Assembly: GCA_018061385.1 (NCBI GenBank)
Contig: JAGOUF010000178.1
Coordinates: 1 to 5,788 of the forward strand
Direction: 5' to 3'
DNA: 5,788 nt
From: Chitinophagaceae bacterium
Lineage (GTDB): Bacteria > Bacteroidota > Bacteroidia > Chitinophagales > Chitinophagaceae
Positions 1 to 5,788 of the stretch are shown here, piece by piece (position 1 is the first letter of the stretch; each line of letters starts with the position of its first letter). The notes below the pieces were generated by a model that was given only the letters and a program-made list of their open reading frames with translations, was not told the DNA's origin and did no database searches. Both the position numbers and the translations under genes were made by a program.

Positions 1-532
1 ATGGTAAAGTTAAAATAGATGCAGCTGCACTCAATGTAGCTTCTACTTTAATTACATTGCTATAAGTTGTTCCACTTACAACTTTTGTACTACCTTTTTC
101 TTTAACGGTGTAAACTATATTTACTGTTGCAGATGTGATACCTCCAGGTAAACCTGTTAAACCTGTTAATATTTGAGAAGTATTCCAAGTGCCATTCACT
201 TCTTTATCATCTTTTAAAAACAACAATTCCAATCCTTGTCCACTGAGCGTTCTAAAATTATAATAATCGCTATTGGTTTTGTTGTAGTATTGGTTGGTGC
301 CATTGTTGCCCTCAATTACTTTATAACTTCTTGTTGCAGCAGTTGTATCTCTATTACTTACTGTGTATTTAACAGTAGTACTAGTTGTGCCTCCTGTAGT
401 TATTTTATAAGTCCAATTAGAACCTGCTGTACTAGGAAAATAATTATCAGTAGAAGTTCCTCCACTGTCGTTTTTCTTACAGCCTCCTAGCACCAATAAA
501 AATGCAATAAACGAGTACAAAATTTTTTTCAT
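1..532 (-). CDS. Secreted lipoprotein of unknown function, 3' end outside window
   Basis: This open frame starts at ATG 532-530 and runs without a stop to the left edge (177 codons visible), so it is a partial gene. The N-terminus MKKILYSFIAFLLVLGGC is a lipoprotein signal peptide: Lys2-Lys3, a hydrophobic core, and a lipobox LGGC with Cys18 as the lipidated residue. The mature protein begins KKNDSGG, a polar linker. At about residues 31-43 it carries FPSTAGSNWTYKI, which resembles the 'FPl..GN.WtY' opening common in Bacteroidota surface or periplasmic lipoproteins of unknown role. The rest is rich in Thr, Ser, Asn and Gly and looks like beta-strand protein. It is transcribed divergently from the MuiA-family gene, 172 bp away. 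The reading frame and lipoprotein export are certain. The function is not recognisable. A plus-strand open frame at 236-490 is a shadow of this gene. Confidence 0.9.
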   Translation of the reverse strand, partial: MKKILYSFIAFLLVLGGCKKNDSGGTSTDNYFPSTAGSNWTYKITTGGTTSTTVKYTVSNRDTTAATRSYKVIEGNNGTNQYYNKTNSDYYNFRTLSGQGLELLFLKDDKEVNGTWNTSQILTGLTGLPGGITSATVNIVYTVKEKGSTKVVSGTTYSNVIKVEATLSAAASILTLP

Positions 533-551
533 GATTTTTTCAGTTGTTTGG

Positions 552-583
552 TAAAGATACTAGTTTGATTTATAGAGTTCAAT
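552..583 (-). promoter_or_regulatory. Candidate Bacteroidota-type promoter for the left lipoprotein
   Basis: On the minus strand, TATCTTTA (559-552) resembles the -7 consensus TAnnTTTG. ATTG (583-580) sits 20 bp upstream as a weak -33 element (consensus TTTG). Transcription would start about 13 nt before the ATG. Both boxes carry a mismatch, so this is only a candidate. Confidence 0.33.
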
Positions 584-588
584 TATGT

Positions 589-604
589 TAAAACGGCTGT
601 TTTA
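589..604. repeat. Small inverted repeat in divergent intergenic region
   Basis: TAAAAC (589-594) and GTTTTA (599-604) are perfect inverted repeats around a GGCT loop. The repeat lies just upstream of the candidate -33 box of the left lipoprotein, where an operator could sit. Short A/T-rich palindromes occur often by chance in such DNA. Confidence 0.3.
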
Positions 605-662
605 GAAGTAAATTATAAAAGCATCCATATTTTTTTTACATCTTTTATGTAATTCTTCAAAA

Positions 663-682
663 AATACCATCTAGTGGGTATT
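663..682. repeat. Inverted repeat upstream of the MuiA-family gene
   Basis: AATACC (663-668) and GGTATT (677-682) are perfect inverted repeats separated by 8 bp, followed by CTTTT. The repeat ends 22 bp before the ATG at 705. It could be a protein-binding site or a short leader hairpin. I found no convincing TAnnTTTG element for this gene, so its position relative to the transcription start is unknown. Confidence 0.35.
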
Positions 683-704
683 CTTTTATAAAATTATTTC
701 AATT

Positions 705-2393
705 ATGCAACAGTTAACATTTGTTTTATTATTCATTTCAACAAGTTTATTTGCTCAGCAACAAAAAAATAGCATTCAAGTAAATACTCAATTAACCGAT
801 GCAAATGTATATTATGGTTATGGTGCAGAGTTGTTACATAAAGGCAAAGCAAGTATTGGTATTGGTCAATACGAAGTAGTGTTAAATAATATTAGCACCA
901 CTTTAGATCAAAAAACAGTACAAATAGCTTGTCCCGAAAATCTAGTTTTGTTGAGTTATAAATACAATACTAAAGTAGATAATACACCACCTCCACCAAA
1001 TCCATTGTATAAAAAAATGGAAGACAGTATTAAAGCTTTTCAAAAGCAAATTGCCGCCAATACCCAAGAACAAACTGTAACCGAAGAACTGTTAACCAAA
1101 ACATCAAAAATTGTAGATGGCTATACAGCATTACCAGAAAAAACAATTAATACAGCCGATATATTAAAGTTGATAGAATTTTATAATGGAAAAATTCAAT
1201 TGTATCGCAATTCTGTGTATGCACTAAAAATAAAATCAACCGATATACAAGAACAAATCAGTGAAATTTACTCACGTATGAGTGATTTGAAAAGAAAGGA
1301 TGGAGTGTACAGTGCCAAATATTCTGGACAGCTTATTTTACAAGTACTAACAAAAGAAGCTACAACTGCCGATATTGCTGTATCCTATTACACACAAAGA
1401 GCAGGTTGGGTGCCAACATACGATATGAGGGTAAAAACAATCGACAACTCTTTTAAGCTTGTATACAAAGCATCTGTAAGTCAAACAACAGGTTTAGATT
1501 GGAAGCAAACCAAACTTACTTTAAGCACCAATAATCCAAATTTAGGCACCAACATTCCAGTACTAAACCCTTGGAATTTACAATTGTATGTTCCAGGTGT
1601 TTATGCAGATATGCAAAAAGGGAGAGCTGTAGCTGCTGCAAATACATACAATAGAGCACAAAGTATGCAAGTAGATGAAGTTGTTGTAAGAGGTTATGAT
1701 GCAAAAAAAGAATCGTATGCAGGTTCTGTAAAAAGCATTACAGCAAGCGATATTAGTAGTTATACTACACTTAACGAAAGCCAACTATTTACAAGTTTTG
1801 AAATTGATTTACCTTACGATATTCCTAGCGATGGAACAGGTTATAGTGTTACAATTAAAGATGAAAAAATTAATGCAACCTACAAACATTACGGTATTCC
1901 TAAATTAGATAAAGATGCTTTTTTATTGGCTGAAATTAGCAATTGGGAAAGCTTAGATTTATTGCCAGGAGAAGCAAATATTATTATGGACAATGTGTTT
2001 TTAGGAAAATCTTTTATAGATCCAAACACAACAATGGATACTTTAAATCTTTCTTTAGGTAGAGATAGAAGAGTTGCAATAAAGCGTTTATTGATAAAAG
2101 AAAATAGTAAAACCAGATTTATAGGAAGCAATAAAATTGAAACCTTTACGTATGAAATTACTGTTAAGAACAATAAAAAAGAAGCTGTAAATATGATATT
2201 GAAAGATCAGTTTCCTATTAGTAAAACAAAAGAAATAGAAGTAACATTAGACGACAATGGCAACGCCGAAGTAAATGAAGAATTGGCATCGGTAAACTGG
2301 AAAATTAGTTTGCAACCTGGCGAACAAAAAAAATACAGATTTACTTATAGCGTTAAATATGCAAAAGATAAAAAGATTGTAAACCTGCGATAA
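705..2393 (+). CDS. Exported MuiA-family protein (DUF4140 + DUF4139) with a SusC-like insert
   Basis: This 562-residue protein matches the 'mucoidy inhibitor MuiA' family in layout. Residues 1-17 are a signal peptide, cleaved around SLFA|QQQ. A DUF4140-like beta domain covers about 25-92, then a proline-rich hinge (P95-P98) and predicted coiled-coil helices from about 103 to 210. The DUF4139 beta region then runs to the C-terminus, with family signatures GWVPTYD (234-240), TTGLDWKQTKLTLST (261-275), LLPGEANI (419-426), LSLGRDRRV (449-457) and KDQFPIS (500-506). Between about 280 and 360 is an insert containing DEVVVRGY (324-331), which resembles the TonB-box/plug entry of SusC-type receptors. 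The ATG at 705 is chosen because an in-frame stop lies at 672-674 with no ATG between. The signal peptide unusually lacks Lys/Arg near its start. It is probably a monocistronic unit ended by the terminator at 2419-2459. It likely acts in the periplasm or at the outer membrane; its molecular function is not known. The family name should not be read as proof of a role in mucoidy. Confidence 0.93.
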   Translation: MQQLTFVLLFISTSLFAQQQKNSIQVNTQLTDANVYYGYGAELLHKGKASIGIGQYEVVLNNISTTLDQKTVQIACPENLVLLSYKYNTKVDNTPPPPNPLYKKMEDSIKAFQKQIAANTQEQTVTEELLTKTSKIVDGYTALPEKTINTADILKLIEFYNGKIQLYRNSVYALKIKSTDIQEQISEIYSRMSDLKRKDGVYSAKYSGQLILQVLTKEATTADIAVSYYTQRAGWVPTYDMRVKTIDNSFKLVYKASVSQTTGLDWKQTKLTLSTNNPNLGTNIPVLNPWNLQLYVPGVYADMQKGRAVAAANTYNRAQSMQVDEVVVRGYDAKKESYAGSVKSITASDISSYTTLNESQLFTSFEIDLPYDIPSDGTGYSVTIKDEKINATYKHYGIPKLDKDAFLLAEISNWESLDLLPGEANIIMDNVFLGKSFIDPNTTMDTLNLSLGRDRRVAIKRLLIKENSKTRFIGSNKIETFTYEITVKNNKKEAVNMILKDQFPISKTKEIEVTLDDNGNAEVNEELASVNWKISLQPGEQKKYRFTYSVKYAKDKKIVNLR

Positions 2394-2418
2394 ATTTTTT
2401 TTATAGTTCAGTTGTTAC

Positions 2419-2459
2419 AACAGCATATAAAGTAAATACTTTGTATGCTGTTTGTTTTT
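2419..2459 (+). terminator. Strong intrinsic terminator after the MuiA-family gene
   Basis: AACAGCATA (2419-2427) pairs with TATGCTGTT (2444-2452). The inner arms AAAGT (2429-2433) and ACTTT (2438-2442) also pair, with a single T-G wobble between the two blocks. The result is a 15-bp stem closed by an AAAT loop, followed by a T-run (2453-2459, one G inside). No T-run follows in the minus direction, so it acts for plus-strand transcripts, 26 nt past the stop codon. Confidence 0.85.
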
Positions 2460-2480
2460 GTAAAAATGGGAATAAGTTTT
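2451..2480 (+). promoter_or_regulatory. Weak candidate promoter for the FxLYD-like lipoprotein
   Basis: TTTG (2451-2454) and TAAGTTTT (2473-2480) are 18 bp apart and resemble the -33 TTTG / -7 TAnnTTTG pair, with one mismatch in the -7 box. The -33 box would overlap the T-run of the preceding terminator. A separate promoter is expected here because of that terminator, but T-rich DNA gives many such matches by chance. Confidence 0.25.
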
Positions 2481-2530
2481 TTGCAATAGCAATCAATTTT
2501 TTTTGTTTCTTAGAGCAATAAATTTTTTGA

Positions 2531-2956
2531 ATGAAAACATTGTTTACTGCACTAATAATTAGCTTTTTTTGTTTTGCTTGTAAAGAAACCAAAAAAGAGA
2601 AAAAGTTTGATGAAGAAACCTATGAAAAAAGCAAAGAAAGCTTGGCTGATAAAGAAAAAAACAACCCCGCCAGGTTTTTAATTGTTGACAATAAAGATAG
2701 AAAAAATATTATTGGGCAAACAGTAGTTATTGGGCATTTATTCAATAAAGCAACCGTTTGTACCTATAAAGATGTTGAAGTAAAATTGAGCTTTTACAGT
2801 AAAACTGGTGTTAAGTTAGATGAGGGAATGGAAACCATTTATGAAACAATTCCTCCTGGAGAAAAAGTAAAATTTAAAACTAAATATTTTGCACCAAAAG
2901 GTACCGATAGTGTTGCTGTGCAGGTACTAAAAGCAACAGGAGAAGTAAAGCAGTAG
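2531..2956 (+). CDS. Small lipoprotein with FxLYD-like beta domain
   Basis: This gene encodes 141 residues. The N-terminus MKTLFTALIISFFCFAC is a lipoprotein signal peptide with probable lipidated Cys17. The lipobox CFAC is degenerate at -3 and -2, which is tolerated in Bacteroidota. A highly charged Lys/Glu-rich tether follows (about 18-45). From about residue 60 to 136 the pattern TVVIGHLFNKA, then VEVKLSFYSKTGVKLDEG, then IPPGEKVKFKTKYF and a final VAVQVLKA resembles FxLYD-type immunoglobulin-like domains ('v.G.v.N.... v.v.~fyd..G..l......l.PGe...F'). Such domains are usually anchored extracytoplasmic modules without catalytic residues, so the function is unknown. The gene lies between a terminator and a convergent neighbour and is probably transcribed alone. 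There is no Shine-Dalgarno; the ATG follows an A/T-rich stretch. The minus-strand open frame at 2401-2592 has no support. Confidence 0.87.
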   Translation: MKTLFTALIISFFCFACKETKKEKKFDEETYEKSKESLADKEKNNPARFLIVDNKDRKNIIGQTVVIGHLFNKATVCTYKDVEVKLSFYSKTGVKLDEGMETIYETIPPGEKVKFKTKYFAPKGTDSVAVQVLKATGEVKQ

Positions 2957-2965
2957 TTGCTTTTA
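2928..2965. terminator. Possible shared bidirectional terminator between convergent genes
   Basis: TAAAAGCAAC (2928-2937) and GTTGCTTTTA (2956-2965) form a perfect 10-bp stem with an 18-nt loop. The A-run on the left arm and T-run on the right arm suit termination in both directions. The hairpin covers the last codons and stop of the plus-strand lipoprotein and just reaches the stop of the minus-strand PAS gene. The large loop and modest GC content make it a weak to moderate candidate. Confidence 0.4.
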
Positions 2966-3742
2966 ATCATTTCCTGATTCTTCAGCAATGCTTTTAATTA
3001 CTTGATCTAATTCTAGTGTAGATTTTTCTAATAAACTAACAATTTCTTTATTTTCTTCAGTAAAACTTTTTGTATCGAACAAGGAAATTAGGCCTATTAT
3101 ATTGGCTACAGGTTTTCTAAGTTGATGAGAGTTTTTGTGTGCAATATTTCGCAGCTTAATTTCTTTAGAGATGACATTCGTTAAATCTTCTGTTAGTGTG
3201 AACTGGCAAGTACGATTTTTAAAAGTTAAACTGTGAGAATATTGCCTTACGTACATTTCAGAGCCATCTTTCTTAATTAATTTACAAATACCAGAATCTG
3301 AAAATATGTTGTGATTTATAATGCCAGATTCTGTATTACTTTCTACTTCTGTGGCAATAACAATTTTATCAACTTTCATCGACAAGAATTCTTCTCTGCT
3401 ATAACCATATTTTGATACTGCAGATTTATTGACTGCTAAAAACTGAAGTGTTTCAGTATCATAAATCCACATAGAAGTAGGATTGTGTCTAAACAAACTT
3501 AAGTAGCTATTTAAACTTTCGTTTAGTTTTTTATTGTGTTTTTGAAGTAAAAGAAACAGGGAGATCGACATTACCGTAATAAAGAAAATGCCCTTATACA
3601 TTTCTGCATAATGAAATTCTTGATTGGGAATATCTCCAAATAAAACATACAATAATTTACCAGAAAATATAATCCAAGAAATGCCCACCACAAAAATGAT
3701 GAAGGTTATTTTAATTTCAGATTTTAGTGAGGCAAATTTCAT
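2963..3742 (-). CDS. Membrane PAS protein with histidine-kinase dimerisation helices but no ATPase domain
   Basis: This gene encodes 259 residues. Two transmembrane helices lie at about 13-35 and 51-67, flanking a short extracytoplasmic loop. This arrangement, with WIIFSGKLL, matches the N-terminal membrane module of Bacteroidota PAS kinases. A PAS domain spans about 79-190, with NPTSMWIYD (87-95) at its entry, NKSAVSKYGYSREEFL (105-120), and a PAC-like end KKDGSEMYVR (157-166). Residues 196-255 resemble a HisKA/DHp two-helix hairpin: H-box region NSHQLRKPVANIIGL (204-218) with candidate phosphoacceptor His206, and a second helix ending LDQVIKSI (245-252). The protein stops there. No N, G1, F or G2 boxes follow, and the DNA beyond the stop encodes the convergent lipoprotein. 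Canonical HExxT/N residues are replaced (Gln207, Lys210). It may sense a signal and partner with another kinase, or be a degenerate sensor. It lies 38 bp downstream of ade on the same strand, so co-transcription is possible. Confidence 0.88.
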   Translation of the reverse strand: MKFASLKSEIKITFIIFVVGISWIIFSGKLLYVLFGDIPNQEFHYAEMYKGIFFITVMSISLFLLLQKHNKKLNESLNSYLSLFRHNPTSMWIYDTETLQFLAVNKSAVSKYGYSREEFLSMKVDKIVIATEVESNTESGIINHNIFSDSGICKLIKKDGSEMYVRQYSHSLTFKNRTCQFTLTEDLTNVISKEIKLRNIAHKNSHQLRKPVANIIGLISLFDTKSFTEENKEIVSLLEKSTLELDQVIKSIAEESGND

Positions 3743-3761
3743 ATCTCGTTAGAGTTGAGTT

Positions 3762-3795
3762 TAAATATAAATAAATTTTTCTATTTCATTACAAA
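3762..3795 (-). promoter_or_regulatory. Candidate promoter for the PAS gene
   Basis: On the minus strand, TATATTTA (3769-3762) differs from the -7 consensus TAnnTTTG only at the last base. TTTG (3795-3792) lies 22 bp upstream, inside the last codons of ade. The start site would fall about 15 nt before the PAS ATG. I see no terminator hairpin between ade and the PAS gene, so readthrough from ade is an alternative. Confidence 0.35.
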
Positions 3796-5460
3796 CTCAA
3801 ATTTTTCTCCATCAAACAATCCTTTGTCACTCAATTTTAAATAGGGAATTACCAGTAAAGCCATAAAGCTCAAAGTCATAAAAGGTGCAATTAACGTGCT
3901 GCCTAAATCGTCTTTAGTCATTTTGTCAATTGCTGTATAAGCATTGGCAATTTCGTATCCATCATTGGCACTCATTAAACCAGCAATTGGTAAGCCCAAT
4001 ACCATTTCTTTCTTAGAGCCAGTTGTGGCCACAGCACTTACGCCACCCTTTTCTTTTATTACCAAGTTAATGGCTTTGGTTAAACTTTCATCATCGCAAC
4101 CAACAGCAACAATGTTATGACTATCGTGTGCAACAGATGATGCCATTGCTCCATGTTTTAATCCAAAGTTTTTAATGAAACATTTTGCAATGGGTGCATT
4201 GTTGTATCGGTTTACCACCACCATTTTCAACATATCTTGTTCAACATTACTCACCAATTTATGATCAATTATTTTGCCTGGCAACATTAATCTATTGGTA
4301 ATTAATTGTCCATCTAAAGCTTCAATTACAGGAATATTTCCATTCACATTTAAATATTCATTTACATTAATTTGTAATTGATCTTGTTTTATTTCATCAC
4401 AATTAAATTGATTAATAGGTGCAACAGCAACAGATTGTATAAATGACTTTCCTTTTTCTGCTACCAATATTCCATTAATATATGTTTGAAGAATATTAAA
4501 CTTTTTTAAATCTTCAACAACAATAAAATCTGCGGAATCACCATTTTGCAATAAGCCAACTTTCATTTGATAATGTACAACAGGGTTTAAACAAGCAGCT
4601 TTTAATACTTTAAAAATATCAATGCCTTTTGCAACTGCCCTTGCACAAAGTTGATTGATATGACCAACAGCTAAACTATCTGGATGTTTATCATCACTAC
4701 AAAACATAATGCTATCTGCATAATCATTCAATAAATCAATCAATGCTTCAAAATTTTTAGCAGCACTTCCTTCACGAATAATAATTTTCATTCCATATTT
4801 CAACTTATCCAATGCTTCTTCTTTTGTAAAACATTCATGGTCGGTACTAATGCCAATTTTGCCTTCACCCAAACCTGCTTCAATGTATTGTTTGGCTTTA
4901 TCACCTCTCAATCCTGGTGCATGGCCATCAACAGGTTTTCCCAATTGCCATGCAGCTTCTAACTTTTTCATTACTTCTTCATCCTTAAACAATACTCCTG
5001 GAAAGTTCATCATTTCACTCAAATAAATTACTTCTTCTCTTTCTAAAAGAGATCTAACATCATCACTATTTAATACAGCTCCTGCAGTTTCAAATGTAGT
5101 AGCTGGCACACAGCTTGGAGCTCCAAAATTAAATTTAAAATTTACTTTTTTCCCATTGTCAATCATAAATTCAACACCTTTCATTCCACAAACATTGGCA
5201 ATTTCATGAGGGTCGCTAATGGTTGCAACTGTTCCATGCACTACAGCCAAACGTGCAAATTCGCTTGGCACAAGCATACTACTTTCTACATGCACATGGC
5301 TATCAATAAAACCTGGTAAAATATATTGTGTTGCTTGCTCATTGGGTGTATGAACAATGCTTGTGATTTTTCCATTTTCTACAACAACCTTTCCAACAAA
5401 AATTTGTTGATGCACTACATCTACAATATTTCCTGAAATTGAATATGCATGTTGTTCCAT
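3781..5460 (-). CDS. ade: Adenine deaminase (EC 3.5.4.2)
   Basis: This enzyme of the amidohydrolase superfamily deaminates adenine to hypoxanthine and ammonia in the cytosol, feeding purine salvage and adenine use as a nitrogen source. The 559 residues fit the family's usual length of about 540-600. The N-terminal beta-sandwich part (1-48) leads into [13 protein letters not shown] (50-62), where His55 and His57 are the metal-binding HxH pair. [11 protein letters not shown] (82-92) is a family hallmark. [10 protein letters not shown] (147-156), GHAPGL (179-184, His180) and STDHE (205-209, His208) follow, then [11 protein letters not shown] (253-263), carrying the candidate catalytic Asp. The C-terminal Ade-specific domain includes [10 protein letters not shown] (441-450), [10 protein letters not shown] (472-481) and LPIAGLMS (490-497). 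All are intact, so the gene looks functional. The start at 5460 gives an N-terminus directly before the first beta strands; no Shine-Dalgarno is present. It is divergent from the LolA-like gene across 75 bp, and the PAS gene lies downstream on the same strand. No purine riboswitch is visible in the leader. Confidence 0.97.
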   Translation of the reverse strand: MEQHAYSISGNIVDVVHQQIFVGKVVVENGKITSIVHTPNEQATQYILPGFIDSHVHVESSMLVPSEFARLAVVHGTVATISDPHEIANVCGMKGVEFMIDNGKKVNFKFNFGAPSCVPATTFETAGAVLNSDDVRSLLEREEVIYLSEMMNFPGVLFKDEEVMKKLEAAWQLGKPVDGHAPGLRGDKAKQYIEAGLGEGKIGISTDHECFTKEEALDKLKYGMKIIIREGSAAKNFEALIDLLNDYADSIMFCSDDKHPDSLAVGHINQLCARAVAKGIDIFKVLKAACLNPVVHYQMKVGLLQNGDSADFIVVEDLKKFNILQTYINGILVAEKGKSFIQSVAVAPINQFNCDEIKQDQLQINVNEYLNVNGNIPVIEALDGQLITNRLMLPGKIIDHKLVSNVEQDMLKMVVVNRYNNAPIAKCFIKNFGLKHGAMASSVAHDSHNIVAVGCDDESLTKAINLVIKEKGGVSAVATTGSKKEMVLGLPIAGLMSANDGYEIANAYTAIDKMTKDDLGSTLIAPFMTLSFMALLVIPYLKLSDKGLFDGEKFEFVMK

Positions 5461-5490
5461 AATATTTTATTAAAATTGAAGGATTAAAAA

Positions 5491-5518
5491 TTTGGATTGT
5501 TTCCTTAATATATATTTG
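5491..5518 (+). promoter_or_regulatory. Promoter for the LolA-like gene
   Basis: TATATTTG (5511-5518) is an exact match to the Bacteroidota -7 consensus TAnnTTTG. TTTG (5491-5494) lies 16 bp upstream as the -33 box, slightly closer than usual. The start site would be around 5525, about 10 nt before the ATG. This is the best promoter match in the window. Confidence 0.55.
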
Positions 5519-5530
5519 AATATAAATATA
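5511..5530. repeat. Inverted repeat of two facing -7-like elements
   Basis: TATATTT (5511-5517) and AAATATA (5524-5530) are perfect inverted repeats around a 6-bp centre. Read on the minus strand, the right arm gives TATATTTA, a possible -7 box for ade with a leader of about 50 nt. No clear -33 box accompanies it, so the ade promoter assignment is weak. The two -7 elements would face each other and could not be occupied together. Confidence 0.3.
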
Positions 5531-5535
5531 AAATT

Positions 5536-5788
5536 ATGATGAAAAAGTTACCACTGTTTATTTTTTCTATATTGATTGCGACAATCAGTATGGCACAAAC
5601 AGTTGAAGAGGTGATTGGTAGATTTATTGACGGCAACGGAGGAAAAGAAAAATTAACCAGTATAACAAGTTTACAGGTTGAAAGTGTTTTGAACTTAGAA
5701 CAAATGGGTCTTACTGTAAACATTACCAATATTAAAGAGCATAAAAAACTTTTTCGTATTCAAAGCTCAAGCTCAATGAGTGAAGGAT
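5536..5788 (+). CDS. Exported LolA-like protein, 3' end outside window
   Basis: An open frame starts at tandem ATGs (5536 and 5539) and runs to the right edge without a stop (84 codons visible). MKKLPLFIFSILIATISMA is a typical Sec signal peptide, with cleavage expected after Ala20 (SMA|QT) when counting from the first ATG. The mature start TVEEVIGRFIDGNGGKEKL (22-40), followed by TSITSLQVES and a beta strand, resembles the opening of Bacteroidota proteins with a LolA-like fold ('adeIi.kyi.a.GG.dkl..i.s....g'). These are often labelled outer-membrane lipoprotein-sorting proteins. A role in moving lipoproteins or another hydrophobic ligand across the periplasm is inference from the fold only. 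Either ATG gives a good signal peptide; the upstream one is reported. The gene is divergent from ade. The minus-strand open frame at 5505-5729 is a shadow. Confidence 0.85.
   Translation, partial: MMKKLPLFIFSILIATISMAQTVEEVIGRFIDGNGGKEKLTSITSLQVESVLNLEQMGLTVNITNIKEHKKLFRIQSSSSMSEG

Noticed and set aside
236..490. Plus-strand open frame with a hydrophobic, Cys/Ser-rich product
   Set aside because: It is antisense to the left lipoprotein, which has a clear signal peptide and lipobox and is open across the whole region. The Cys/Ser-rich composition is what Thr/Ala/Gly codons give in reverse.
1516..2173. Three minus-strand open frames inside the MuiA-family gene
   Set aside because: They have no recognisable domain, signal peptide or start context, and they lie wholly within a well-supported gene with conserved motifs.
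2401..2592. Minus-strand open frame across the terminator and lipoprotein start
   Set aside because: It reads through the terminator hairpin and the signal-peptide codons of the plus-strand lipoprotein, and its product has no protein-like pattern.
2700..2965. Missing HATPase domain hidden by a frameshift after the PAS gene
   Set aside because: The DNA beyond the PAS stop encodes a coherent plus-strand lipoprotein, and I see no kinase ATP-binding motifs on the minus strand there.
5461..5535. Purine riboswitch or other structured leader before ade
   Set aside because: The 75-bp spacer is almost purely A/T and shows no three-way junction arms or conserved loop sequences; it is also short for such an element.
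5505..5729. Minus-strand open frame antisense to the LolA-like gene
   Set aside because: The plus strand here has an exact -7 box, a start codon, a signal peptide and a recognisable family pattern.
1..5788. tRNA genes, CRISPR arrays, insertion sequences or long direct repeats
   Set aside because: None was seen on either strand: no repeated spacers, transposase motifs, terminal repeats or cloverleaf-like GC-rich segments.

Overview
The window is low-GC DNA (roughly one third G+C by eye) from what is very probably a member of the Bacteroidota. The pointers are A/T-rich leaders without Shine-Dalgarno sequences, -7 elements resembling TAnnTTTG, many exported and lipid-anchored proteins, a Bacteroidota-style membrane PAS/histidine-kinase module, and a SusC-like 'DEVVVxGY' string inside a MuiA-type protein. 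Class or genus cannot be fixed from this sequence. It looks like ordinary chromosome: there are no mobile elements, RNA genes or CRISPR.

Layout, left to right. Positions 1-532 (minus) hold the N-terminal part of a secreted lipoprotein that runs off the left edge. A 172-bp divergent intergenic region with two small inverted repeats follows. Positions 705-2393 (plus) encode an exported MuiA-family (DUF4140/DUF4139) protein, ended by a near-perfect hairpin terminator at 2419-2459. Positions 2531-2956 (plus) encode a small lipoprotein with an FxLYD-like beta domain. It meets, tail to tail with a 6-bp gap, a minus-strand gene (2963-3742) for a two-TM PAS protein that ends right after the histidine-kinase dimerisation helices and has no ATPase domain. 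Upstream on the same strand, 38 bp away, is a full-length adenine deaminase gene (ade, 3781-5460). A 75-bp divergent spacer carries the best promoter match in the window. Positions 5536-5788 (plus) begin an exported LolA-like protein that runs off the right edge.

Functionally, four of the six genes encode cell-envelope proteins (two lipoproteins, one MuiA-family protein, one LolA-like protein). One encodes a cytosolic purine-salvage enzyme and one a membrane sensor-like protein. No single pathway unites them. The only plausible co-transcription is ade followed by the PAS gene. The points most worth pursuing are the TonB-box/SusC-plug-like string inside the MuiA protein and the sensor that keeps a histidine but lacks the catalytic domain and key neighbouring residues.
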